A stretch of 64,000 nucleotides of DNA from Deuterostichococcus epilithicus (Eukaryota; Chlorophyta; Trebouxiophyceae; Prasiolales; Stichococcaceae): the NCBI GenBank assembly GCA_033439295.1, contig JAVTLE010000001.1:2294001-2358000 (forward strand), read 5' to 3'. Made by a program: the position numbers and the translations under genes. Shown here in pieces: positions 20,590 to 31,212 of this stretch (position 1 is its first letter; each line of letters opens with the position of its first letter). The notes below the pieces were generated by a model that saw nothing but the letters and a program-made list of their open reading frames with translations, had not been told where the DNA came from and made no database searches.

Positions 20590-22893
20590 GCACTGGTGCG
20601 CAAGCGTGATATCACGGGATCACCGTCCGATCTGAGGCAGAAACCTGAGGCATGTGATTCAGGTCAAACGGCCAGCGGTGTCACATGTAGTTTGACAGCT
20701 GGTGATGATTGGCAGTCGACGGCCAGTTGGCCACTGCTGCGCTGCAACTTTTGTGGAGTGAGCAAACAAGGCTGACTGTACCCTGATGCCCACTTGGCGC
20801 TGCTGGGCGGGTGCAGCGCGCTCGCCGCTCGCGCTCAGTAAAGCTGCCAAATCATCCACAGACTGCACAGTGCAGTCTGGTCTCATCTGCAATGTAGCTG
20901 CCAGCCCAGGCGCAGCTGCGAGCGCCAGCCGTTGGAACTGCATTCGCGGCACCCTGTGGTCTCCCCAGCGTGTGCATAGCCGCTGGTCCCACGAGCCGAG
21001 CAGATTGCGTGTTCTCTCTGATCTGCTTGCGCACATAACTATGCAGCCAGAGAGGTCCGGCGGGTGCCGGTGCCAATGGCGCTTGGGGTGACAGCCGGAG
21101 GCGAACAGTGGTGCATGCCACAGCAGGTGCGCAGTGGCTGGCAGCACTGACGGCGGCGGCAGCAGTAGCAGCAGTGGCGGCAGTGCAGCGGCGCATCCCA
21201 GCTGGGAGCCCGCCTGCGCGGACATACTCGCGCAGGAGCGAGCGTCAGCGACAAGGACGCGGCCGTGTGGCTTGACAAGACCGCAAGGACGCGAATGCAG
21301 CGCTGAGGCACGAAGCAGCTGGGAGGCGACTGCGTGCCGCAGCGGCCAGCGGCCACTAGCGCGGCGCAGGTGCAGTAGCTAATGCGCGTCCTGAGCGGCG
21401 GCCTCAGCTCGCAGACGGCAGCGCTGGCCGCCTGATGCGCAAGCGGCCGCCTGTGCAGGCCCGCTCAGGCTTGCAGTGCTGCATACTTCCAGCAGGCGGA
21501 CTGGCCCGCCCGTCAGCAAGGCCAAGGCCGCGGTTGCGCTGCTGGCGTGCGGAGGAGGCGGAGTGGGCGGCGGCCTGGCAGCGCACACCGGAGGGACGGG
21601 ATTGGGGCAGCTGAGTGACGGCAAGGGAGGCACTGGCGCAGCAATGGCGCCGGCGTAGCCGCCAGCCCGCTGGCATAAAATGACATGAGTGACCCGCGCA
21701 GCGCCGCTGCAGCTGGCGCATGCGCTGCATTCGCCAGCCTGCTGGCAGTGCAACCGCCAGGGTGCGAGCTTCCGTCTCTGCTCTGGGTGCTCGTTACTAG
21801 TCCGCGCGGTTGCTTGGTTGGCTGTATCGTTTGGCTGCTTGTGTCTTCTTCGTCGTTCGACGTGGTGGTTGCTTGTGCACTGGCGGTCGTGCCATAGGAT
21901 TTGCAGGTCTGCTCCAACAGCTGCATGGTCATGTATCAGTGGCGCGGGGCCCCACGTCCCTTGATTGGTTGCTGCACGTCAGTACATGCACTCAAGCCAA
22001 ACCTGCTGCTTTGCCAAGCTGCGACCTGCTGTCACACTGCTGCTGCAGGCAGATGGCCCGCCGGAGACCAGTGCAGCAGCCTAGCGCGTCCGAACATTGA
22101 CGCGGCGTGAAACGCCATTCGACCTGGCCGGCACCCTCGCGGCATCGTGGCAGCTGCTACTACAAGGTGAGCGACCTGCTGGCTGCCATCTTATCGCGCC
22201 GCGCAAGATCTGCAAATACGCCTGTGCTACTCCTGCCAGATCAGACGGATCCGCTTCAGCAAGTATGAGGTCGGTGCTGCAACAGGTGGAAATGTCGCTT
22301 GTCAATGCCAATTGGATCTGCCTTCAAAAGCTGTCCTGTCCTCTCATCCTGAGCTGCTCAACTGCCTGGGCTTGCAGGGCTGGCAGTTGCCGTTGGAGGC
22401 CCATATCTGTCGACTGCTACTTTCTGGCTTCGGCTGTTCCGGCGCGTGGCAGTCCGGCCGCTTGCCCGGCAGATGCAGTTATTAGATCTCCGTCATCATC
22501 ATTCAAGGGCGAGGAGTCGCCTCCCGCACACCGGCATGCCAGTCGTCGATGCAGCTGGCTGGAGTCGCGTGCCACACAATTGCATGCAGACGGTTACGCC
22601 GGAAGCTAGGTGGAGACCCCACAGCAAAACAAACGTGGTACGTTTGGTGCTTGAAACTAATTTGAAGCGGCGGAACTGCGACAACACAAATTTGGACAAA
22701 CCACCGAAATGAATGTGCTAGCTTGGGACGAGCTGCTAAAGGACTCAGAACAACACCGTCGGTCTACCAACTCGCACATATGGTCGTTCACCCTCGTAAT
22801 TCTTCGGACTTGTCCTCAAACATATGTGCCAGTCTCAGCAGCGCCCCTACCTGTGCTGTATCGGTCCGGATTTGTGACCTCACAACACATGCG
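20590..22893. other. 2.3-kb stretch without a secure gene
   Basis: It holds the 5' flank of the GT31 gene and the 3' flank of the NDUFAF3-like gene. Many overlapping frames are open. The most gene-like are a plus ATG frame at 21685-21897, a 70-residue protein with hydrophobic segments just after a TATA-like GCATAAAAT, and a minus frame near 22300-22150. Neither has a recognisable family or a complete splice pattern. Confidence 0.3.
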
Positions 22894-23774
22894 TCAGCTG
22901 CGGGAGGGCATGGGCACGAAAGCACCCGCGACGTGCCGGCCTTCTTGTGCCAGGATGTTGAAAGTGGCGATGGCATTCACCTGGAGGATAAGGCGGTGAC
23001 GCTCACGGGACGTTTGGCCGGACTTCTTGCAAGGGGTTACATGCTCAGGGGTCAGCAAGGCATGCTTGCACAGCATACCAGGGCTTGTGCACACCGTGTT
23101 AGACACTTCCAGGCCGATGCCCTGGCTCTCCAGCTGCTGCACCAGGGCCTGCGGCAGCGGCTGTATGCTGGCGCCGCTGCCGAAGACGAGCACCTCTGCG
23201 GGAGCCTTGCCACGGATATTGATACAGGCAGGAAAGTGTGCTGAGGGGCGCTCAGAAATATGCAGTGCAACGCTGGCTATTCGAAGTGCAATCAGGCTGC
23301 TTCCAGCTTTGGCTTCTGAGGTCTGGGCAGATGGACAACTGCACCTGGAAGTGGGTTGAGGAGCGTGATTGCTGACAAGTCGAGTGCGTCCGGGTCCCAG
23401 GAGTAGAAGCCGTTGCGCAGGCACAGCAGCCCGCCCTGCAGCGTGACCTCGTTCACGATGAAGCCATTGTCTGTGTACCTGCAGCGGACGCAATCGCGGA
23501 AGCAGCGCTGGTCAACTTTGCCGTTGAACGAATTTTGCCATCGTCCGATGGGCATCACGCATGGGGCGGCAAGGCGCACGGCACACAGGCTCTGTGCGTA
23601 CCCCTCGATGTGCGTCAGGCCCGCCTCCGGCGAGAACAGCTCGTACTTCTCGGCGGCCGACTGCGACGCAAAGCCCCTGGCGCCCCGCCGGCCGGTGCGG
23701 CTCCCCGCGGCCGGCACCGCCGCGGGCGCGGCGCCGCTGTGCGCTGCCTGCTCATGCGCACCTGTCGGCAACAT
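22894..23774 (-). CDS. NDUFAF3: NDUFAF3 / DUF498 (Mth938-fold) mitochondrial protein
   Basis: NDUFAF3 helps assemble mitochondrial respiratory complex I early in its biogenesis. Four exons join in phase: 23774-23602, 23478-23345, 23195-23095 and a last exon ending at the 22894 stop. The N-terminus is Ala/Arg-rich with a likely mitochondrial processing site (RGARGFASQS). The fold signature runs YTDNGFIVNEVTLQGG, then VLVFGSGASIQPLP, GIGLEVSNT, and NAIATFNILAQEGRHVAGA, the standard DUF498 order and spacing. The ATG at 23774 begins MLPTGAHEQ. An in-frame ATG further upstream or an upstream exon is possible. Confidence 0.87.
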
Positions 23775-24445
23775 GCAACGTTGTTCCGACCAGCACATTT
23801 CAGCTGGTGTCGCTTGCAGTCTGTAGAAAGGCATGCCGTCACAGCATGCTTGCCTTCTGCGCAGGATTGAGTGTCGAGCCTGGTCAGAAGCATTGTGCAC
23901 AGGCCTGGCATGCATGCGGACGACCGCATAGAGAGCGCGCGTGCAGCGGATTGAAGCAGAGCCATCGCTGCGCTGCAATCTCAAGCCGTGCGACTCGGCA
24001 AGAGGGCAGTGGTAGACCGTGGATTGAAGCGAAGTGGCAGCGAATTGGCAGCGAAACCGCGCAGTTCTGTCCTCGGTCTCGAGCGCGTTATTGCGTTGCC
24101 TCATTGAGCTGGGGTGCAACGTGCAAGCAGATTTGTGGTTTGGTGGATGCCGACCTTGACTCTGCATTAAGATCATTTGCATCGTCACAGAGCTAGCAAT
24201 TTGGCCTGCAAGTCTTGTTGTCGCAGCAGACATTTGGATTGTATCTATACCAATAGTGAATTTCAAGTCCAACGCTGAAGCAATGCAGTTGCAGCCATCG
24301 TTTGTACGACACGAAACGGTACAAGTCGAGACATTTGCAGCTCATACAGCTGGAGGCCGTGTTCTTCACCCCTCAAATACCAGAAGGCATGATCTGCGGG
24401 CGTCATGCGGCGAGCGTCTTCAGGAGTGATGTCTGCTAGGCGGTC
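23775..24445. promoter_or_regulatory. Divergent gap between NDUFAF3-like gene and GT90 copy 1
   Basis: The two genes point away from each other, so this 671-bp gap should contain both promoters. A long minus frame continues to 24272 upstream of the NDUFAF3 ATG but has no organelle or family signature. Nothing else was recognised. Confidence 0.4.
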
Positions 24446-27400
24446 ATGCATCCGCCTGCCAGCACCTCCCGCCTCAGCGCAGGTAAGGGCTGGCACGGCC
24501 ATCACGACTGTGCAGCTTCGACTTAATCACAGAGACGCAACGCACTCGCAAGGAGACTTGCTTCCCTTCCGCATGCAGGCACAGCCGCCCTGTGTATTGC
24601 GGTGCTGGCCACCGCCGCGGCGCTGCTGCACATCATTCACGGCTACACCCCAGCCTGGCGCCTGACCAGCGGAATCCTCAGGCAGCCGCCGCAGGGTTTG
24701 CCGCCACTGACGGCGGAAGAGTACCTGATACAGCTGCTGTGCCCCGCCAGCGGCGGCGTGACCGATGGCCTTCCGGACGGCAAGGGTCTGCCCGGCGGTG
24801 GCGGCGGCGGCGCCGGGTCTGGAGGACCGCATCCTTCGATCGAGCGGCAGCGCTCCTGGGCTGCACCCCACATCGAGCACGACCTGCGGCGGTGGCGGCG
24901 CCGAGGCTTCCAGCGCTCATCGCTGGATGCACTGGTCGCCAACGCCAGCTACCTGGCAAGCCTGTTTGCTGCCTGCACACACTGTGGTTGTGTGTACATC
25001 GTAATCGACCGGATATGATTCAAGAAAATGAATCAATGCACTCCAGTCTGCTGAAGAAGTGGTGATGGCAGTGGCAGAGCATCACAGGCGCAATGCGCTG
25101 GCGGGTGCCATCCGTACAGAACCTACAGAGGCCGGCGTCTGACTGCCTTATGCCTTTCCACCCCCTTGTCTTGCAGTGGGGCGACCGCATCAATGCCTTC
25201 CGGTTCCAGATTATCAGTGGCGAGCTGTATGTGGACTCGTCCAAGATACCTTACAACCTGGTGGACGGCCAAGTGCAGTGGTTCCCTGGGCGGGAGGCAA
25301 GCCATTTTGCTCCCCTAGGCCCTGCCTGCCTGCATTGCCGCTGCCCTGCCAGCCTGCCTGCATCACCAGCATGCACGGCAGCCGTAACCGAAGCACTCGC
25401 CTGGCTCCCTGTGCACCCGCTGCAAGCGGAACCTCGTTCGCTGCCGTGCGAGAAGCATCCCATCGGCGCAGCCCTGCTCAGGCAACCTCCATGAACATGG
25501 ATGTCATGCCCCTGCACAGACTGCGCCCGGCAACATGTCCATCAGCGGCCGGGCACCGATGGCAATGCTGGCGCTGAAGGAGCTGCTGTACCTGTATCCC
25601 GGCCAGGTGCCGCCATGCAACCTCTGCACATATCACACCCTAAACCCTGCAGCCCGCTGCGCGCCGCCAGTACTTCGAGGCATCCTTGCCCTCACATTTT
25701 ATGCCACCTGTTGTATCCTATCACCATGCGAGTGACCGTCGGCTGCGGGCGACATATAAACTCGTGTCTGCTGGCTGACACCCCCCCGCAGCACACCCAT
25801 CGAAACAGCCCGACAGGCATCTGCAAATTCACAGAGCTGCCAACGTGCCAAACCGCGGCCAGGTGCCTGACGTGGACGCCTTCATCATCTTCAGCGACAC
25901 GCCGTGGGTGGAGCTGGGCGGCAATGCCGGGGCGCCGCCGCTGTTCGCGCCCTGCTCCGACGACGCGCACGCGGAGGTGCCCTTCCCCGACTGGAGCTTC
26001 TGGGCCGGCCGCAAGGTGAGCATCGCCACGGCCCTGTCTGACCTTCACCTCACCTGCAGCTGGGGTGCTTACAGGAAAAGACGGCTGCGGCAGATCAGGG
26101 GCCTGGTGGTTGGGCTCCGGCTGAAGTGCATCGGGCACCAGCTTGGGGCACTGGCGGCCTCTGTTCTGAGGCTGGCGGCGCGGAAGCAGAGCAGGCGGCT
26201 TGCCCAAGCACGCTTTTCGCCTTGCAGCGGCGAGGTGCACGGCCGCCTGCCTGGCAGCGCCGGCGCTGTGACGGGTTGGCTTGCGGCTGTCGCCGGTTAT
26301 CACGGCAGTGTGTGCAGCAGGACACGCCTGCGAAAGCATTTCGAAAACCTGCTGCCAGCACCTTCGGAGCAGGAACCCCCCCCCCCCTGCCCGCATTCTG
26401 CGGCTGGCAAGATCGATGCAAAGCAGACCTGCATTCGACCATGCAGGGCTGGGACGAGCAGCGGGCGCAGCTGCTGGCGGCGGCCGCATCCGCGCCGCTG
26501 GCAGAGCGCACCCCTGCCCTGCTGTACCGCGGCCGTGCGGACAAAGGCGGCGACGCCAAGCGCGCCGCCGTGGTCGCCTGCGCCGAGCAGCTGGCCCCCG
26601 ACAGGTGCGTCAGGACCCCTCACTCTGAAATTTTCAGGCAGACTGCCCTGTGTGCGCACCTGGTGGCTTCTTCCGCTGTGCTGTGCTGTGAGGGGCTCCG
26701 CACGGCGCCTGCGCCACCAGTGGGCCCACCGCTCCGTGCCCACTGTGTGCCAGATCAGGGAAGCCGTCCAGCGCTTCCAGTCATGACTCAGCAGACGATG
26801 TCTTTTCTGGGTCCCCCTTGGGTTTCGCTGCTGCAAGCGGTATGCGAGACTGGCAGCACCCGGCGTGACTGCTTGGGTGCGAGCCCCTGTGTCGCTGCAC
26901 CCTGCAGGCAGCACCTGATCGATGCCAAGAGCGTCAACTGGCTGCAGCACGAGGGACGGGTGCGTTGCGCTGAATCCGCTGCCCGCTATCATCCTCTCAT
27001 CCGTCTTGTGTGAGACCGCGATGCTGGTCAGAGGTGCATGCCTGTGTCAATGAGAGCAGCCCTGCCATTGCGTTGGCCGAGCCTCCTCTCTGTCTGCACG
27101 TATGCAGGTGTCCGCGGCGGCGATGTGTGACTGGCGCTACCTGATCTACATCGAGGCATATGGCTGGAGTGCGTCTCTGAAGTATCGGCTGGCCTGCGGC
27201 TCCGTCCTGCTGCAGGGTGAGTTGGCTCTCAAAGTGGGTTAGCAGCGGCTGGACCTGACAAATCAGCTCCGGCACAACCCCTTGCAAGAGGTTGGCACAG
27301 CCATGGAAAGCGGGCGAGGTGCCCTCGAGCTGGGACGACCACGAAAGCCAAAAAGAATGCTGGCCATGTCGGCCTGGACAGGGCAGATTCCACGCCCTGC

Positions 27401-28788
27401 CACAGCCGAGCCGCAGTGAGCGGAGTATTTCTATTGCGGCCTGCGCCGAGACAAGCACTTCCTGCGGCCGCCAAGACTCTGGATCGGACCTGTGCGCTGA
27501 CCCAGCATGCCCATGCGCCGCCGCAGTTAAACCCCAGTGGGTGGAGTGGTTCTCCCGCGGCCTGCACGCCGGCGAGCATTTTCTGGAGGTGCCGGCGGAG
27601 CCGCTCGACGCCATCTGCCCCGCCGTGGAGGCCGCCATCGTGGCGGCCGAGCGTCGCTTTGCAGCAGGTGAGGTCAACAGCGCGTTCCGGCCGTGGCTTC
27701 TGATGGCAGGCTGCCGTCGGCATGCTGCTCGGGCGCTGAGGCACTACAGGCTTTGCAGGCGCCCCTCGCAATACTTTCTGCCTCCTTCTCACGCTGGCGG
27801 TGTCAGTCAGCTTCCAGTTGTAGATGCCTCAAAAGGGAGGGTGCGTGCTATGTGCACTGGCGCTCGACGCCGCTGTGCTTGCGGCCGGCCTGCCTCCTCC
27901 CCGGCTGGGCGGCTGTCACAGTGGCCAAGTGCGGCGACGGCACAGGCCGGCTGTCGACGTGTCGCCTGTTAATGCAGGCGACTCGCAGGAGGGCAAACTG
28001 GAGCGAGAGCCGCGCAAAGGCGGCGGAGGCGCGATGCCCGACCCGCTCGCAATCGGCGCGGCTGGTACCACCTTCGTGCAGCATCAGCTGCGCATGCAGG
28101 TGGGCTTCCTCTCGTGCACGAGGCCGGCGCCTTGCTGTTGCTGTCCGGATGAGGCGGCCTGAAGCAGAGAAACCGTCCGCGACTGCTGTTCGTGCGTCGT
28201 GCTCTGCCCCCTGGCAGAGTGATTGTGTGGGCACCTCAATACCGAGAAGAAATGTTAACGGTAGCACAGGCGAAAAATCATGATGACAGTGGGCCGCCAG
28301 CGCAAGGCGCACATCGTGTCTTCATGTGGCACCAAGCTTAGTCCTCCCAGCATTAGGCCCCTTCCCACTCTAGACATGTACCCTACTGAAGCTCACCCAA
28401 CAGCTGGACCCTCAACTGCGTGCATGTGCCCTCCAGGAATGCACGAGTCTATTGCCGACGCAGAACCATTTCCTCAAACATCTTTGAAACCTCTGCCCCC
28501 AGGACATGCGCTAGTACGTGCTGGACGTTCTGGCGGCTTCGCTGCCACGAAAGCTTCTCAGTCAGAGCCCTGAAACCCTATTCAAACCCTGCGCAGGATG
28601 TGCGCGAGTACATGCTGGACCTGCTGGCGGCGTATGCGCGGCTGCAGCGCTTCAAGCCGGCGCCGTCCGCAGGCGCTGAGCGACTGACGGCGGCGCGGCT
28701 GCTGCGCCATTTCCTGCTTGACGAGGACCGCGCAGCAGTTGCAGATGCGCATCCCTGGCTGCGCTGCGCGGCCGCGCGCGGGCAGTGA
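24446..28788 (+). CDS. GT90 (CAP10/POGLUT-like) glycosyltransferase, copy 1
   Basis: GT90 enzymes transfer glucose or xylose in the secretory pathway. Eleven exons join in phase to about 515 residues: 24446-24482, 24579-24955, 25177-25296, 25520-25606, 25863-26015, 26447-26604, 26908-26959, 27108-27216, 27527-27667, 27978-28099 and 28597-28788. A tiny first exon plus the next gives a short N-terminus and signal anchor (TAALCIAVLATAAALLHII). Family motifs include VPDVDAFIIFSDTP, GDAKRAAVVAC, WRYLIYIEAYGWSASLKYRL (ligand-binding core) and KPQWVEWFSRGL. The introns after 24955 and 25296 begin with GC (GCAAGC), supported by alignment with the paralog at 51010, which has GT there. Ghost-exon copies lie in two introns. 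Substrate is unknown. Confidence 0.88.
27407..27467 (+). pseudogene. Ghost copy of GT90 exon 27527-27667
   Basis: About 60 bases upstream of the real exon align to it without indels over GAGxGGxxxT...GCGGCCTGC. In the aligned frame the ghost reads EPQ-stop-AEYFYCGLRRDKHFL against KPQWVEWFSRGLHAGEHFL. The stop (TGA at about 27417) replaces the Trp codon. It is an old tandem exon copy, now part of the intron. Confidence 0.8.
28503..28546 (+). pseudogene. Ghost copy of GT90 last exon (28597-28788)
   Basis: After an acceptor-like CCCCCAG, the copy reads DMR-stop-YVLDVLAAS against DVREYMLDLLAAY of the real exon start. The stop is TAG at 28512-28514. It lies about 90 bp upstream of the real exon, with a telomere-like AAACCCTATTCAAACCCTG between the two. 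Confidence 0.85.
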
Positions 28789-29560
28789 AGGCGAGGCGGG
28801 AAGGGGCGCTCGAGCAGTCAGCGGTGGCGGCGGTGCATTCTTGGTTGCGCTGTGCCGCCAAGTGGGGGTCGTACCCAGGGCGGCATGCACGTCAATGCCA
28901 GCGGGCGCGGAGGCAGGGGCGGCAGTGTACGTGGTATGGTGAAGGATTAATTCACCTGAAGTACTGTTAAAGCAAGGCCGGACCAAGCGACCAAGTCGGC
29001 GATTGTCTCTTGGGCAAATCTGGGGCCGAGTACACAAGGAAAGCAGGCAGCAGAAGGATCATGAAGTGTGGAATGATGGGCAGGGCCAACGAAGATTGTT
29101 GCGTGATGCCAGCAGCGACCTCATTCCCAGCAATCCATCCAGTTGACCGACCGATGCTGCTGTGTGGCTGCCTGTCGTCGTGAATATTCATGAAGTCTCG
29201 AGGCCAGGAAGTTTCAGCACAGTCGGCATGCTCGGCAACCTTTTGAACTGTTTGCAGCGGCAAAAAATGCCAGTCGCCTGCGTCTTGATCCTGGCCTTCA
29301 CACGCAATGCGCTCGGCAGCTATGGGCACGATGTCCACTCACAGCTGCTGCACCACTGGCATCAGCGCCCAAGTTGCCCTTTAAACATGTCTGCCCGCCC
29401 GTTATAAGAGCGGAGCCTCTGTACGCGAGCCCAGGTATTTCATGGCAAAACATGGTGCCGCTTCGCTGGCCGCAAAGCTTGCCCTGATAGCAGAGGTGAC
29501 CAAGCGAGTTGCCCCATGCCTGCTGGCAAGCGCCAAATTCGGTAGTTTGGCGCCGGAAGG
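28789..29560. other. Convergent gap between GT90 copy 1 and PSB27
   Basis: Both neighbours end here, so it should hold two 3' UTRs. Base composition falls toward AT at about 28940-29240. No gene, repeat or RNA was recognised. Confidence 0.5.
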
Positions 29561-31029
29561 TTATGGCGGCAGCGAAACGGCAGCTGCGTCCAGATGGCTC
29601 AGCAGCGATGCCCCGGCGCCACTTGACATGCGTGCCCGCTGCCCGTTCTTCATGTAATACTGTCCCAAGTCCTGGATTGTACCTGTGCAGGAACAAGGCT
29701 CACTTGGCCCTGTGTCAGAATCCAGCTCGCAAGCCAGTTGAGGCCTCGGGGCTATCGCCGCGTGCTTGGCCGAGCGTTCTCTGTGATTTGCTCGCCAACA
29801 GTAAAACACATCAATGGCCAGCCGCCACAAGCATATGCCCACACTCGATCCCCAGGAAATTTGTTTTGAAACGACGCCCTGCCACAGCCACGCGTTTCCC
29901 ACACACCGCGCCTTCCAGCACGCGCTTCGGGTCGCACATGGTGTGCGTCACACGAGCGAGGCGCCATGAGTGCCGGCATGAGCACCCACCGCTGAGCTCG
30001 CGGTGTGAGACGCTGCCGGCCACCGTCGGCTTGTCCCGCCAGTTGATCATCCACTCCCGCACCAGCCCCTTAGCTGCGTCCGCTTTCCGCCGCACCTGCG
30101 CACCGCACTCACAACAGCCTTCTGACTCATTGTCGGCTCGCGCGACGGAGACGCTGCGAATGCCTCCTGAATCTGTGCAGGGTTCGGTGTGCTGGCAGCT
30201 GGGGCATCGGGATGTTGGTGTGCACTGCTGTGAATGACTCAGTATACGGGTGCATGTGCAGGGTCGCGAGCTGGGAGGGACAGAGAAAACGCCGTCATGA
30301 AGGTGTTTCCGAAGCGCGCGCCTCTGATTCCGTGGCGTCGCCAAGGTCAGTCTCGATGGCCTCCCTCAGCGCCTTCACCAGCCGCGTCGACAGGTCCTGG
30401 TACCCTGCATAAAGTTCGTCCCAATTCATATGCTGCTACATCATTGCATTGGTGATGCGGAGGGAAAGCGCGCACGTTGGACAAGCATTAGAGGTGCAGG
30501 TGCCCTCGTGTTGACGTCTCAGCCGCAGCGTAGCACTGGTCGATCAAAGGGAAGTCCGGGTTGAGGCAGGGGATGTCATCGAAGCCGTATGTGCCAGCAA
30601 GGCAGCAGTCGCCTGATGATGAGGTAGTCTGAGAGTTTGCACCTTTGGGGAGCTGCTCATTTCCCACTGCCGCTGCCGCGGCGGGCTGCGCCACTGGCCA
30701 GGCCGCCGTCGCTGCTGCCGCAGCAGACAAGAGCCCCAGCGCGGAGCGCCTGCTGCAACCGCAAGCCTCTCCCGCATCCTCTCGACGTGCCTGTGCATGC
30801 ACCCCTGCATCCGGACGCGGCAGGTGCTAAGCGATGCTGCGTCACCGCCATCACTGGCCCATCGAGAAAGCCGGGTCGGCCGACTCGCAGGGCTTCTACC
30901 TGCGAGTGTGCATCTCCGTGGGCGGTCGCTGCAGCGACGCCGGGCTGCGCGCCTCGCTGCACCTCTGCTGACTGTGAACGGGTTGCAGACAGCGATGCCG
31001 CGAAGCGTGGGGCGCTCGAGCCGTTGCAT
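29561..31029 (-). CDS. PSB27: Photosystem II assembly protein Psb27 (thylakoid lumen)
   Basis: Psb27 binds the lumenal side of CP43 during photosystem II assembly and repair. The N-terminus begins at the ATG at 31029 (MQRLERPTLRGIAV). The second exon, ending at 30613, carries a twin-arginine lumen signal (SRRSALGLLSAAAAATAAW followed by AAAAA). Mature exons are 30404-30322 (YQDLSTRLVKALREAIETD), 30095-29990 (AAKGLVREWMINWRDKPTVA) and 29682-29561 (DLGQYYMKNGQRARM). Order and spacing fit the four-helix Psb27 fold. Two introns appear to start with GC (after 30613 and after 30322), because no in-phase GT exists in those exon ends. The junction of the first two exons is less certain. It is divergent from the DUF3598-like gene. 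Confidence 0.78.
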
Positions 31030-31212
31030 ATTGCAGCGTATGTGAGCTGGTCGAGTAGGTTTGTCTATCTTTGCTGCGAGACGCTAAACGCTGGTGAGCT
31101 TGACACTGAAGATGTCAGTGCCCCAAACGTACTACTGGTCATGGCATCATGCACCGCAAATTTCCTCACGGCCCTGCTACAATCACGAGACTGTGCCGCA
31201 CTCCACTTCAAG
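31030..31212. promoter_or_regulatory. Short bidirectional promoter, PSB27 and DUF3598-like gene
   Basis: Two predicted plastid-protein genes start head to head within about 180 bp (about 110 bp if the second starts at 31141). The spacing implies a shared promoter and possible light or plastid co-regulation. No defined motif was identified. Confidence 0.45.

Noticed and set aside
23775-24272. Long minus frame as an N-terminal extension of the NDUFAF3-like protein
   Set aside because: No organelle-targeting or family features upstream of 23774; the ATG there gives a sensible presequence and processing site.
30637-31140. Long plus-strand frame over the Psb27 N-terminus as a separate gene
   Set aside because: It is the complement of the Psb27 transit peptide and lumen signal. 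Only its far 3' part (after 31213) has support, as the first exon of the DUF3598-like gene.
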